NCBI GenBank assembly: GCA_050015055.1
Contig: JBEKCD010000002.1
Span: 124,001 to 188,000 of the forward strand
DNA: 64,000 bases
Direction of reading: 5' to 3'
Source of the DNA: JBEKCD01 sp050015055
GTDB lineage: Archaea > Thermoproteota > Bathyarchaeia > Bathyarchaeales > Bathycorpusculaceae
Shown: positions 1-6,027 of the stretch, one piece after another
How the letters are laid out: every line of letters begins with the position of its first letter
Position numbering within the stretch: the stretch's first letter is position 1
Notes under the pieces: model-generated
Told to the model about the DNA's origin: nothing
What the model saw: the letters and a program-made list of their open reading frames with translations, nothing else
The model's database searches: none
Made by a program: the position numbers and the translations under genes

Positions 1-207
1 CTCAAGGACTATTTCAAGAGTTTTCCGAGCTCTTTTGAGGTGGGACGTGAACGCGCAGTCAATCTTCTCTCGCCTCAGCTGCTCTGAAATCTCGTGTGCT
101 TGCGAAAGCCCTTTCGATGTGAGTTTCGGGTCTCGCCACCCCGAGAATATTCCGCGACTGTTATCAGTCGTCTCAGCGTGCCTGAAGACAAACAACTTGC
201 AAATCAT
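1..207 (-). CDS. Histidine phosphatase (phosphoglycerate mutase-like), partial
   Basis: The N-terminal 69 residues of a histidine phosphatase superfamily enzyme are present; the rest lies beyond the left edge of the window. The protein begins M-I-C-K-L-F-V-F and then F-R-H-A-E-T, the phospho-acceptor Arg-His motif (R-H-A instead of the usual R-H-G), followed by S-G-W-R-D-P-K-L-T and a T-S-x-L-x-R-A-x-K-T segment typical of the family. GGAGG lies about 8 nt before the ATG at 207, which decides the start. Members remove phosphate from sugars, nucleotides or proteins, and the substrate cannot be told from this piece. It lies downstream of metK on the same strand across a 233-nt gap. Confidence 0.8.
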   Translation of the reverse strand, partial: MICKLFVFRHAETTDNSRGIFSGWRDPKLTSKGLSQAHEISEQLRREKIDCAFTSHLKRARKTLEIVLE

Positions 208-440
208 CAACGCATCCTCCTCTACGAGTTAGTTGGCGCCCGCAGAAGCGCCTGTTGAACCGAACCGAGAGCATGAACAATTGGAGAAGACAAAGTCATA
301 CGTGTGATCGACGTGCGCCGAGCAAGGTCCTTTAAGTGGTTCGCGTGTCTACCTCCGCCACTTTTTCTTGGACGTTGCGAGGATTTCCGGTATTTCTAGT
401 CTTTTTTGTATGAAAGTACTTAAACGCGTACTGTTCAGTG

Positions 441-1610
441 CTACATCAATCCAGCGTCTTTTTTGAGGATCCCTGCTTTGTCGGTTCTTTCCCACGTGAA
501 GTCCGGATCATCTCTTCCAAAGTGCCCAAACACGGCGGTTTTTCTGTATATTGGTCTGAGCAAGTTCAGGTGATCTATGATAGCCTTTGGCCTCATGTCA
601 AAGTGTTTTTTAACCAATTCTAGAATTTTTTCGTCGGGTATTTTTCCAGTTCCGAACGTGTTGACCATTACGGAAATTGGCTGCGCTATGCCTATTGCAT
701 ATGATATTTGAATTTCGCATTGGTCTGCCAGGCCCGCCGCGACAACGTTTTTTGCGATGTACCTTGCCATGTAGCAGCCTGATCTGTCCACCTTTGAGGG
801 GTCTTTTCCAGAGAAACATCCTCCGCCGTGGCTTCCGACGCCTCCGTATGTGTCGACGATGATTTTTCTTCCAGTCAGGCCTGAGTCTGCTAGGGTTCCT
901 CCGACAACGAACCTTCCTGTTTCATTAATGTAATATTTCGTTTCTTTGTCCAGCATGGTCGAAGGTATGACCTTTCTTATGACTTGGTTTATTATGTCTT
1001 TTCTCATCTTTTCTCTGTCAACTTTCGGAATGTGTTGAGCAGCTATTACTACGGCTGTAACTCTTCTTGGTTTTCCGTTGACGTATTCAACAGTGACCTG
1101 CGACTTGCCATCAGGTCTCAGATAAGTTAGAATCTTTTTCTTCCTGCATTCGGAGAGCCTTCTCATGAGATTGTGTGCTAGCATTATGGGCAGCGGCATC
1201 AACTCTTTTGTCTCGTTTGTCGCGTAGCCGAACACCATTCCTTGATCTCCAGCTCCCTGTTCATGAGTTTCCGTCTCGATGACTCCTCTTGCAATGTCTG
1301 GGGACTGCTCCGTTATCGAAACCAGGACACCGCAAGTTTCCCAGTCCATGCCGTCTTTGGCGTTATCCAACCCTATTTCCTTCAGCGTCTCTCTAGCGAT
1401 GCTGGGAATGTCCACGTAGCAGGAGGTTGTGATTTGACCGGTGACTACGACGTTTCCCTGCATCACCAATGTTTCACAGTCAACTCTTGCTTTAGGATCT
1501 CTGCAGAAGACAGCATCGAGCACAGCATCTGAAATTTGGTCTGCGACTTTGTCCGGGTGACCCTCCGCGACGGATTCCGAAGTGAACAGGTATTTTCCTT
1601 CTTTTACCAT
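441..1610 (-). CDS. metK: S-adenosylmethionine synthetase, bacterial/eukaryotic type
   Basis: The enzyme makes S-adenosylmethionine from methionine and ATP in the cytoplasm. At 389 residues it has normal MetK length. The N terminus carries F-T-S-E-S-V-A-E-G-H-P-D-K, the ATP/methionine-binding signature, and the centre has the glycine-rich GGGCFSGKDPSKVDRS signature. The ATG at 1610 is chosen because homology begins immediately after it. The frame is open for 46 more codons upstream, but that part is Arg-rich and unlike MetK. The class matters: most archaea use a divergent AdoMet synthetase without these signatures, so this copy probably came by transfer. It is divergent from the gene at 1772. 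Confidence 0.95.
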   Translation of the reverse strand: MVKEGKYLFTSESVAEGHPDKVADQISDAVLDAVFCRDPKARVDCETLVMQGNVVVTGQITTSCYVDIPSIARETLKEIGLDNAKDGMDWETCGVLVSITEQSPDIARGVIETETHEQGAGDQGMVFGYATNETKELMPLPIMLAHNLMRRLSECRKKKILTYLRPDGKSQVTVEYVNGKPRRVTAVVIAAQHIPKVDREKMRKDIINQVIRKVIPSTMLDKETKYYINETGRFVVGGTLADSGLTGRKIIVDTYGGVGSHGGGCFSGKDPSKVDRSGCYMARYIAKNVVAAGLADQCEIQISYAIGIAQPISVMVNTFGTGKIPDEKILELVKKHFDMRPKAIIDHLNLLRPIYRKTAVFGHFGRDDPDFTWERTDKAGILKKDAGLM

Positions 1611-1726
1611 ATGGATCATCAATTGCAATCGTGAAGTGGAACGTAACCATCTCCGTACTCTTATCTTAAGAAACTTTCCCCGAGCGCGAGCCATGAGACA
1701 TCGTCGACCAACTTCGACAACGCTCG

Positions 1727-1736
1727 TTTTAAATTT
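1727..1736 (+). promoter_or_regulatory. TATA-like box for the gene at 1772
   Basis: TTTTAAATTT lies 36-45 nt before the GTG start at 1772, the spacing expected for an archaeal TATA box with a short leader. It stands in the 161-nt divergent spacer shared with metK. Confidence 0.45.
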
Positions 1737-1771
1737 CCAGACTGGCAAAAGGATTATTGAAGTGAGTTTAT

Positions 1772-2236
1772 GTGAGTGAAATTGACGCCAAAATAGGGAA
1801 GGCTAAAGAAGCATTGAAGGAGTTTGGTTACGACCGAATCGATGTTTCCGCAAGGGAGTTTTATGATTGGATGACTGGCGAGATTTTCTCTGATGATCCT
1901 ACAACTCTGCGTGATGTTCTGGGTAATGAGTACATAATGATACACGAGCTGGTGGAAATAAGCGAACTCAAGAAAATGGGAAGAACCATCGACAAACAAG
2001 TTATCGTGGACTCGCCCAAGACGGCAGTTTATGATGCACATCTAACTGCCATGGAAACAGAACTCAAATACGCACTCTACAAGTGCGACACGCTCTGGGC
2101 GAAAATCAGACTGCGACAGCACAAGGAAAGCGTCCTAGACGACGATCCAAACCTTCCAGAAGAACTGCGACCGAGGGCAGAGGAAATATACGAAAAATAT
2201 CGCAGACTCGCCAAACAAGCGTCAGAGCAACCCTGA
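1772..2236 (+). CDS. Conserved hypothetical protein, helical
   Basis: A 154-residue soluble, charged, mostly helical protein that I do not recognise. It has no membrane segment, no Cys cluster and no obvious catalytic motif. Recognisable features are an acidic middle (F-S-D-D-P-T-T-L-R-D) and a C-terminal helix rich in Glu and Arg. The start is GTG inside ATGTGAGTG, where the overlapping ATG is followed at once by a stop. Composition matches host genes, and a TATA-like box precedes it. It converges on the DUF429 gene with 14 nt between the stops. Confidence 0.75.
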   Translation: MSEIDAKIGKAKEALKEFGYDRIDVSAREFYDWMTGEIFSDDPTTLRDVLGNEYIMIHELVEISELKKMGRTIDKQVIVDSPKTAVYDAHLTAMETELKYALYKCDTLWAKIRLRQHKESVLDDDPNLPEELRPRAEEIYEKYRRLAKQASEQP

Positions 2237-2250
2237 ACCTGTGAAAGCTC

Positions 2251-2928
2251 TTAAGATAGCGGTCGTTTGCGTGGTTTTTCATCCTGTGGCATTACTATAG
2301 CCTGATCGGAGGTTCCATACGTGACGCTTTTTCCTTGCACGTGAAGTTTTCCAACGAGAGCACAGGTTACGGCGTCCAGTTCATGGTCACTCATTCTGCT
2401 ATTCAGTCCTCTCACTCCAGCCTTCTCCAAACCCGCTCTTAGATCGTCCAGCCCCCTTTGCTTTCTTGGAATTCCAAGAACGTCTTGGGCACCACCAGGA
2501 TAGACCTCTATTACTCTGAGATGTTTGTTCTCAAGGGTTCCTTTCAGACTCATGCCCCTAGTAGTGAGTTTTCTCATCGGGCCGAGAGTGACTGGAAAGA
2601 ATTTTATCCCTCTTCGCAGGAGTTCCTTGTCACACTCTCTCAGATGAACGTTCGTCCTTTGCTCTATTGACTCTCGCCCAGCCGGAAGACTCAGAGGCGC
2701 ATCGATGGCAACTATCTCGGGCTTACTTTCTTCTGTCTTCTCCAACACTTCCCTATCTGTGTAGACCAGACACGTCTCTGCTTTCATGTCTCTCAACACG
2801 CAAAGACCCGTGGGTCTGCTTTCAACACCTGACTCTATTGATTGTAGTGGTATCTGATTTTGTGTAGGTTTTGTGTTTTGGGTGTTTGTTGATGTTGGAA
2901 TATTGGTTTTACCCTGTGTTTCGTTCAT
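2251..2928 (-). CDS. DUF429 family protein with 5' end replaced by the integrated element (chimera)
   Basis: From G-V-E-S-R-P-T-G-L-C-V-L onward this is a DUF429 protein (RNase H-fold family), with A-I-D-A-P-L-S-L-P in the middle and a D-H-E-L-D-A-V-T-C-A segment near the C terminus. The family normally begins with G-x-D-L-A-G, carrying a conserved acidic residue. Here that part is missing and replaced by 33 Asn/Thr/Gln-rich residues encoded by the integrated element. The missing beginning (M-S-I-V-G-L-D-L-A-G) is found at 6963, fused in frame to the integrase. Translation now starts at an ATG with an AGGTG ribosome site inside the element. I infer the protein is expressed but probably inactive. 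Confidence 0.85.
   Translation of the reverse strand: MNETQGKTNIPTSTNTQNTKPTQNQIPLQSIESGVESRPTGLCVLRDMKAETCLVYTDREVLEKTEESKPEIVAIDAPLSLPAGRESIEQRTNVHLRECDKELLRRGIKFFPVTLGPMRKLTTRGMSLKGTLENKHLRVIEVYPGGAQDVLGIPRKQRGLDDLRAGLEKAGVRGLNSRMSDHELDAVTCALVGKLHVQGKSVTYGTSDQAIVMPQDEKPRKRPLS
2817..2831. repeat. Attachment core, inner end of the DUF429 remainder
   Basis: TGCTTTCAACACCTG is identical to 6924-6938 in the same orientation; the flanking bases differ on both sides. It lies inside the DUF429 frame, and the GT-rich composition of the element starts at the next base. Read on the minus strand it encodes G-V-E-S in both genes in the same phase. Confidence 0.9.
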
Positions 2929-2934
2929 GTGTTT

Positions 2935-3096
2935 TCACCTTTTTTTGCGTGGTTTGTTCCAGTATGGGCTGTGGCATTTTGGACATGCTTTAGGTTGTTC
3001 TGTTCGTGGTATCCATGTATTGTTACATCGTTGACAAGTTAATGTTGGTAGTTTGGGTATGTCTTGGATGTCTATTATTTTTAGTTTTTCGGGCAT
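2935..3096 (-). CDS. Small zinc-ribbon protein of the element
   Basis: A 53-residue protein with two CxxC pairs: T-C-Q-R-C-N-N-T-W-I-P-R, then A-C-P-K-C-H-S-P-Y-W-N-K-P-R-K. Tiny zinc ribbons of this W-x-P-R...S-P-Y-W-N type often sit beside integrases in archaeal mobile elements and are presumed to bind DNA or RNA. AAAGGA precedes the ATG, and a TATA-like box lies about 40 nt upstream. Its stop codon overlaps the AGGTG ribosome site of the next gene. In the circular element that gene would be the integrase; after integration it is the DUF429 chimera. Confidence 0.85.
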   Translation of the reverse strand: MPEKLKIIDIQDIPKLPTLTCQRCNNTWIPRTEQPKACPKCHSPYWNKPRKKR

Positions 3097-3134
3097 TTTC
3101 TCATGTTCCTTTGTATTATCATGATGACATATTA

Positions 3135-3143
3135 CTTTATAAG
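3135..3143 (-). promoter_or_regulatory. TATA-like box for the zinc-ribbon gene and the DUF429 chimera
   Basis: On the minus strand CTTATAAAG lies about 40 nt before the zinc-ribbon ATG at 3096. After integration this element-borne promoter would drive the zinc ribbon and the chimeric DUF429 gene; in the circle it would drive the zinc ribbon and the integrase. Confidence 0.5.
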
Positions 3144-3230
3144 GGTTATTCTTGACTTGTATTATTGTTGTACAGTTTGGCCTTTGGCCTGTTCAGATGA
3201 TTTTGTGTTTCCGTTGCTTCCTGCTTGAAT

Positions 3231-3378
3231 GTGGGTGATATTTGCCGATGTATGAGTAGAGAATGTGGTTGATATTTGCCGAGGTTGCCACTTTTATTGT
3301 GGGTTGAGGAATTGTATCAGTTCTTTCCTGTTCTCGTTTTCACTTTTATGGTGGGTTGAGGCTGTGTATCAGTTTCTT
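3231..3378 (+). repeat. Two pairs of imperfect direct repeats, iteron-like
   Basis: GTGGGTGATATTTGCCGATG (3231-3250) is repeated as GTGGTTGATATTTGCCGAGG (3265-3284). A second, longer pair of about 38 bp starts CACTTTTAT(T/G)GTGGGTTGAGG at 3289 and 3341 and shares the later block GTATCAGTT. All four units contain GTGG(G)T(T)GA. Their place in a gene-free stretch upstream of the Rep operon suits iterons or an origin region, but no nick site can be named from sequence alone. Confidence 0.55.
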
Positions 3379-3589
3379 GTAGTTCTGGATTTTGGTAAGC
3401 GTCGCTTGTGCGTGCGTGTAAATTTTGGTTTCCGTTCATGGTTTTGTTGCTATTTTTGGTAATAGAGATATGTGTTTGTAGATTATTTTGTTGTGTTTTT
3501 TCATTTATGTGTTATTTTGTTTTTCTACTTGTAGTTATCATCTGTTTTGTGTTGTTGGTTTTGTGTTGTGGTTGTCAATGTGTGAATGC

Positions 3590-3714
3590 AAGTGGCATTC
3601 CTCATGTTTCCCCAGTGGGTGCCCGTCGCCAGACGGGCGTGGCCCGATAGGGCCTGAGCCACTTCAGAGGACTGCGAGGTTCGTGTATGACATTTTGTCT
3701 CAGTCTGAAGTGGC
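3590..3714. other. Three-way-junction fold and 11-bp inverted repeat; candidate origin or structured RNA
   Basis: In an otherwise GT-rich, gene-free region lies a GC-rich block. AGTGG (3614-3618) pairs with CCACT (3659-3663) and encloses two perfect hairpins: GCCCGTC/GACGGGC with loop GCCA (3621-3638) and GGCCC/GGGCC with loop GATA (3641-3654). An 11-bp perfect inverted repeat follows, GCCACTTCAGA (3658-3668) with TCTGAAGTGGC (3704-3714), so the junction and the larger hairpin could exclude each other. AAGTGGC also occurs at 3590. Such folds are common at rolling-circle origins; a structured RNA is the alternative. Confidence 0.55.
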
Positions 3715-3930
3715 GAACATTCGTTTGTTATTCTTGTTCATGCTGTTCGTCGTCGTCTTTGTGTGTGTGCGCTCATTCTGAGGAAACGCTTTGCGTATCG
3801 AGGCTTCTCTGGAACGGTATGGTAGTGTTTGTATTAGTGTTATAGAAGATAGTTCTATGAGGGGTTTATATAGTTGAACTGATTCTTATTAGGGTTGGCG
3901 CGTCGCGCTTGCATTGGAACTGTGAGTATG

Positions 3931-3940
3931 AGTATATAGG
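3931..3940 (+). promoter_or_regulatory. Candidate TATA box for the Rep operon
   Basis: AGTATATAGG lies upstream of the mini-protein/Rep operon. A second candidate, TTTATATAG, is at 3865-3873. Both would leave a leader of about 100 nt or more, so the assignment is weak. An inverted repeat GGGTT/AACCC with a T-rich loop follows at 3973-3987. Confidence 0.3.
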
Positions 3941-4066
3941 TTCCTATGTGTATTGATTTGTGATTGTGAGTTGGGTTTTTTTAACCCTTTGGTTATGTTG
4001 TATGATTATGTGATTTATGGATATGTTAAATGGTGTTGGGTATGTGCGCGCTAGGACATTTCCCAT

Positions 4067-4285
4067 ATGTTGAAGATACGCTCTCTATCAAGTCGTTGCT
4101 TCCCAGATTGGCAAGGTAAAGAATTAGCGGTTTGTCCGTTTGTTTTTAATGTGCGTGCGCTTCGTTCTTGGTTGGTGCGGGTCGGGTTTTGGCGTTGCGT
4201 CGTGTGTGGGGTTGAGTTATCGGTTTCTAATTGTTCTGAGGTTTTGAACGTTTGCTGTTTATGTGAACGTAGTTTGGGGTCTTGA
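4067..4285 (+). CDS. Cys-rich mini-protein 1 of the element
   Basis: A 72-residue basic protein with C-V-V-C and C-C-L-C motifs in its C-terminal half, suggesting a zinc-binding knuckle. It is the first gene of a tightly packed row: its TGA is separated from the next ATG by two bases. Codons are strongly T- and G-rich, like the rest of the element's + strand. A later GTG within the frame could be the true start, because the first 40 residues show no clear fold. Function unknown. Confidence 0.5.
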   Translation: MLKIRSLSSRCFPDWQGKELAVCPFVFNVRALRSWLVRVGFWRCVVCGVELSVSNCSEVLNVCCLCERSLGS

Positions 4286-4287
4286 TT

Positions 4288-4428
4288 ATGGGGAATTGTC
4301 CGTATCGGCCTGAGAAACGTTGCTTTTGGAGTTCCTGTTCGTTTTTAGATAGTTTGGGCAATGTTCAGGTTCATAAGTGTGTTTCTAATCCGTCTGGTTT
4401 TCACAAAAAAAGGAAGGTGGCTGATTGA
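4288..4428 (+). CDS. Cys-rich mini-protein 2 of the element
   Basis: A 46-residue protein beginning M-G-N-C-P-Y-R-P and ending in a basic tail, H-K-K-R-K-V-A-D. Four Cys residues (C-P-Y, R-C-F-W, S-C-S, K-C-V) could bind one zinc. Its stop overlaps the TTG start of the next gene (GATTGACTG). I do not recognise it. Its support is the overlapping operon layout and the pattern of Cys residues shared with its neighbours. Confidence 0.55.
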   Translation: MGNCPYRPEKRCFWSSCSFLDSLGNVQVHKCVSNPSGFHKKRKVAD

Positions 4429-4565
4429 CTGTTCTTTGTCCTTATGATAAGCGTCTATGTGATAAGTGGATGTTTGGTATTGGTTGGTGTGCTGTGAAAG
4501 TTGATGGTCGAACGGTATGTTGTTCTCGTTTGAAGGGTTCTAGGGGGGTTAAAGGTGGTTCTTAA
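4425..4565 (+). CDS. Cys-rich mini-protein 3 of the element
   Basis: A 46-residue frame starting with TTG inside the stop of the previous gene. It contains V-L-C-P-Y-D-K-R-L-C-D-K-W and later W-C-A-V and V-C-C-S, then a Gly/Ser/Lys tail. The C-P-Y start of the Cys pattern resembles mini-protein 2, so the two may be related. Its end overlaps the Rep start by 11 nt, which suggests translational coupling. Function unknown. Confidence 0.5.
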   Translation: MTVLCPYDKRLCDKWMFGIGWCAVKVDGRTVCCSRLKGSRGVKGGS

Positions 4566-5592
4566 AGAAGAAAAGTCTGTTCCGTTGAGTGCTTCTGTTG
4601 TTAGTGTGGTGGCGTTTGTTTGGGGTATTTTTGGGATTGTGGGTCATGGTGAGGTTAGGAGTGATGCTTGTGGTAAGGTTCGTCGGTTGATGGGTTGTCT
4701 TGGTCATGATGGTAAGCATGATAAGGTTGATGCTTATGGGCATAATTTTCATAACAAAGTGGCTTTGATGAAGGTTTTTATGAGTTGTTATTCTCCGAGG
4801 TGTCCGAAGTGTGTGAAGGCTTGGGCTAGTCGTGAGGCTGATATTATTCTTGGGCGGTTGTTGGCTTTGTCTAAGCGTTTTGGTTTGGTTGAGCATGGGA
4901 CGGTTAGTTTTCCTGTTGGGGTGGCTGATGTTATTTTGAGGATGAGTCGTAAGGAGTTTAACGCTTTTCGGCGTGAGGTTGAGGCTAAGTTAGTTGGTTT
5001 GGGTGTTATTGGTGGTTTGTTGGTGTTTCATCCTGCTCGTTATAAGCGTGGTGTGGGTTGGTATTGGTCGCCTCATTTTCATTTTTTGGGGTGTTTGGTT
5101 CCTAGTTATGGGCGTTGTCGTAGATGCCAAGATAAGGTTTGTCGTGGTCGGACTGGTGAGTATGGTCGGTGTGATGGGTTTGATGCTAGGGTTAGGCAGT
5201 TGAATGCTGGTAATGGTTGGATTGTGCGGGTTTTTGGTCAGCGTAAGAAGGAGTGGAAGAGTTTTGTTATGGATGGTGAGGTTGTGCGGGTTTCTAGTGA
5301 TGTTGATAATATTCGTGGGACGTTGACTTATGAGTTGGGTCATGCTGGGTTGATTGTTGATATTAAGCGGGCTGATGTGGTTCATTGGTTTGGTGTGGCT
5401 CATGGTTTGAAGTTTACTCGTGAGCGGCGTAAGCTGTTGTGTCCTATTTGTGATGATGAGTTTGTTCAGGTTCGTGCTTTGAGTCCTGAGTATGAGGATT
5501 GTGTTTGTGGTCGGCGTGTTCATGTTGTTGACGGGTTTAATGTGGATGGCTCTGCTAGGTATATTGAAATGTTTGCGTCGTTGGAGCGGTAG
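4555..5592 (+). CDS. HUH-type rolling-circle replication initiator (Rep)
   Basis: A 345-residue protein that I read as an HUH endonuclease starting rolling-circle replication. W-S-P-H-F-H-F-L-G (about 172-179) gives the metal-binding His-hydrophobic-His motif. T-L-T-Y-E-L-G-H-A-G (about 256-265) supplies Tyr259 as the likely nicking residue, in a YxxxH setting like haloarchaeal plasmid and pleolipovirus Reps. An upstream cluster C-Y-S-P-R-C-P-K-C (78-86) and a C-terminal C-P-I-C...C-V-C-G (296-319) look zinc-binding. The start is GTG overlapping the previous gene; AAAGG precedes it. Codons are almost all T- or G-ending, unlike host genes. A relaxase or transposase of the HUH class is possible but less likely. 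Confidence 0.8.
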   Translation: MVLKEEKSVPLSASVVSVVAFVWGIFGIVGHGEVRSDACGKVRRLMGCLGHDGKHDKVDAYGHNFHNKVALMKVFMSCYSPRCPKCVKAWASREADIILGRLLALSKRFGLVEHGTVSFPVGVADVILRMSRKEFNAFRREVEAKLVGLGVIGGLLVFHPARYKRGVGWYWSPHFHFLGCLVPSYGRCRRCQDKVCRGRTGEYGRCDGFDARVRQLNAGNGWIVRVFGQRKKEWKSFVMDGEVVRVSSDVDNIRGTLTYELGHAGLIVDIKRADVVHWFGVAHGLKFTRERRKLLCPICDDEFVQVRALSPEYEDCVCGRRVHVVDGFNVDGSARYIEMFASLER

Positions 5593-5600
5593 CGGTAGCT

Positions 5601-5780
5601 ATGCCTGTTGCCTGTGAGGAGTGTGTTTTACGGTTTATTTGTTTGGATGGGGATGTTTGCCGTTTCCGAATTTGTCGTTATTGCGGGTCTAAAATGGAAA
5701 CTTATGGTTCGTCTGAGTATCATGGTTATGTGGTGTGCTTGAATTGTGGTTTTAGTAGTGTGCCTAAGCGTAGGGTTTAA
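5601..5780 (+). CDS. Cys-rich zinc-ribbon mini-protein 4 of the element
   Basis: A 59-residue protein eight bases after Rep. It has C-E-E-C, then I-C-R-Y-C-G-S-K and V-V-C-L-N-C-G-F, the last two forming a standard zinc ribbon. The tail is basic (P-K-R-R-V). It could bind DNA or assist Rep; this is inferred only from position and the ribbon. Confidence 0.6.
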   Translation: MPVACEECVLRFICLDGDVCRFRICRYCGSKMETYGSSEYHGYVVCLNCGFSSVPKRRV

Positions 5781-5793
5781 AGGCGGTTTTGTT

Positions 5794-5940
5794 TTGGGTA
5801 GGTTGCGGCTTTTTGTTTGTGTTCGGGTTCAAGGTGCTAGGATTGAGTCTGTTCCTTTGAAGCGTTTGGTTAGGTTGAGTGGTTATCGTAAGAAGCGTTG
5901 GGAGTTTAAGGATGGTTGGTTAATTCTTGAGGCGTTTTAG
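5794..5940 (+). CDS. Small basic protein at the end of the Rep operon
   Basis: A 48-residue frame (M-G-R-L-R-L-F-V-C-V-R-V...) rich in Arg and Lys, possibly nucleic-acid binding. GGCGGT lies 8 nt before the TTG start. The frame is open back to a GTG at 5746, which would overlap the preceding gene by 35 nt and is less likely. It is the last gene before the convergent integrase. Unrecognised. Confidence 0.45.
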   Translation: MGRLRLFVCVRVQGARIESVPLKRLVRLSGYRKKRWEFKDGWLILEAF

Positions 5941-5953
5941 TCTGTTTTTTGTT

Positions 5954-5982
5954 CGCGCGGCGAGACGCAGTCGAACCGCGCG
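5954..5982. terminator. Candidate bidirectional terminator between Rep operon and integrase
   Basis: CGCGCGG (5954-5960) and CCGCGCG (5976-5982) form a 7-bp GC stem between convergent genes. A T-run precedes it at 5945-5950, and A- and T-runs follow at 6008-6030. Confidence 0.4.
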
Positions 5983-6027
5983 TTGAGTTGGACGTTATCG
6001 GACAATAGAAAAAAGAGGGGTTTGTTT

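Noticed and set aside
1611..1748. N-terminal extension of MetK
   Set aside because: Arg-rich and not conserved; it would occupy the divergent promoter spacer.
3408..3781. Hydrophobic small reading frames in the element
   Set aside because: Their Phe/Leu/Val/Cys content follows from the T- and G-rich composition. There is no ribosome site, and they cross the hairpin region.
4990..5523. Long antisense frame inside rep
   Set aside because: Thr/Asn/Pro-rich product of the complement of GT-rich DNA; the sense strand has HUH motifs.
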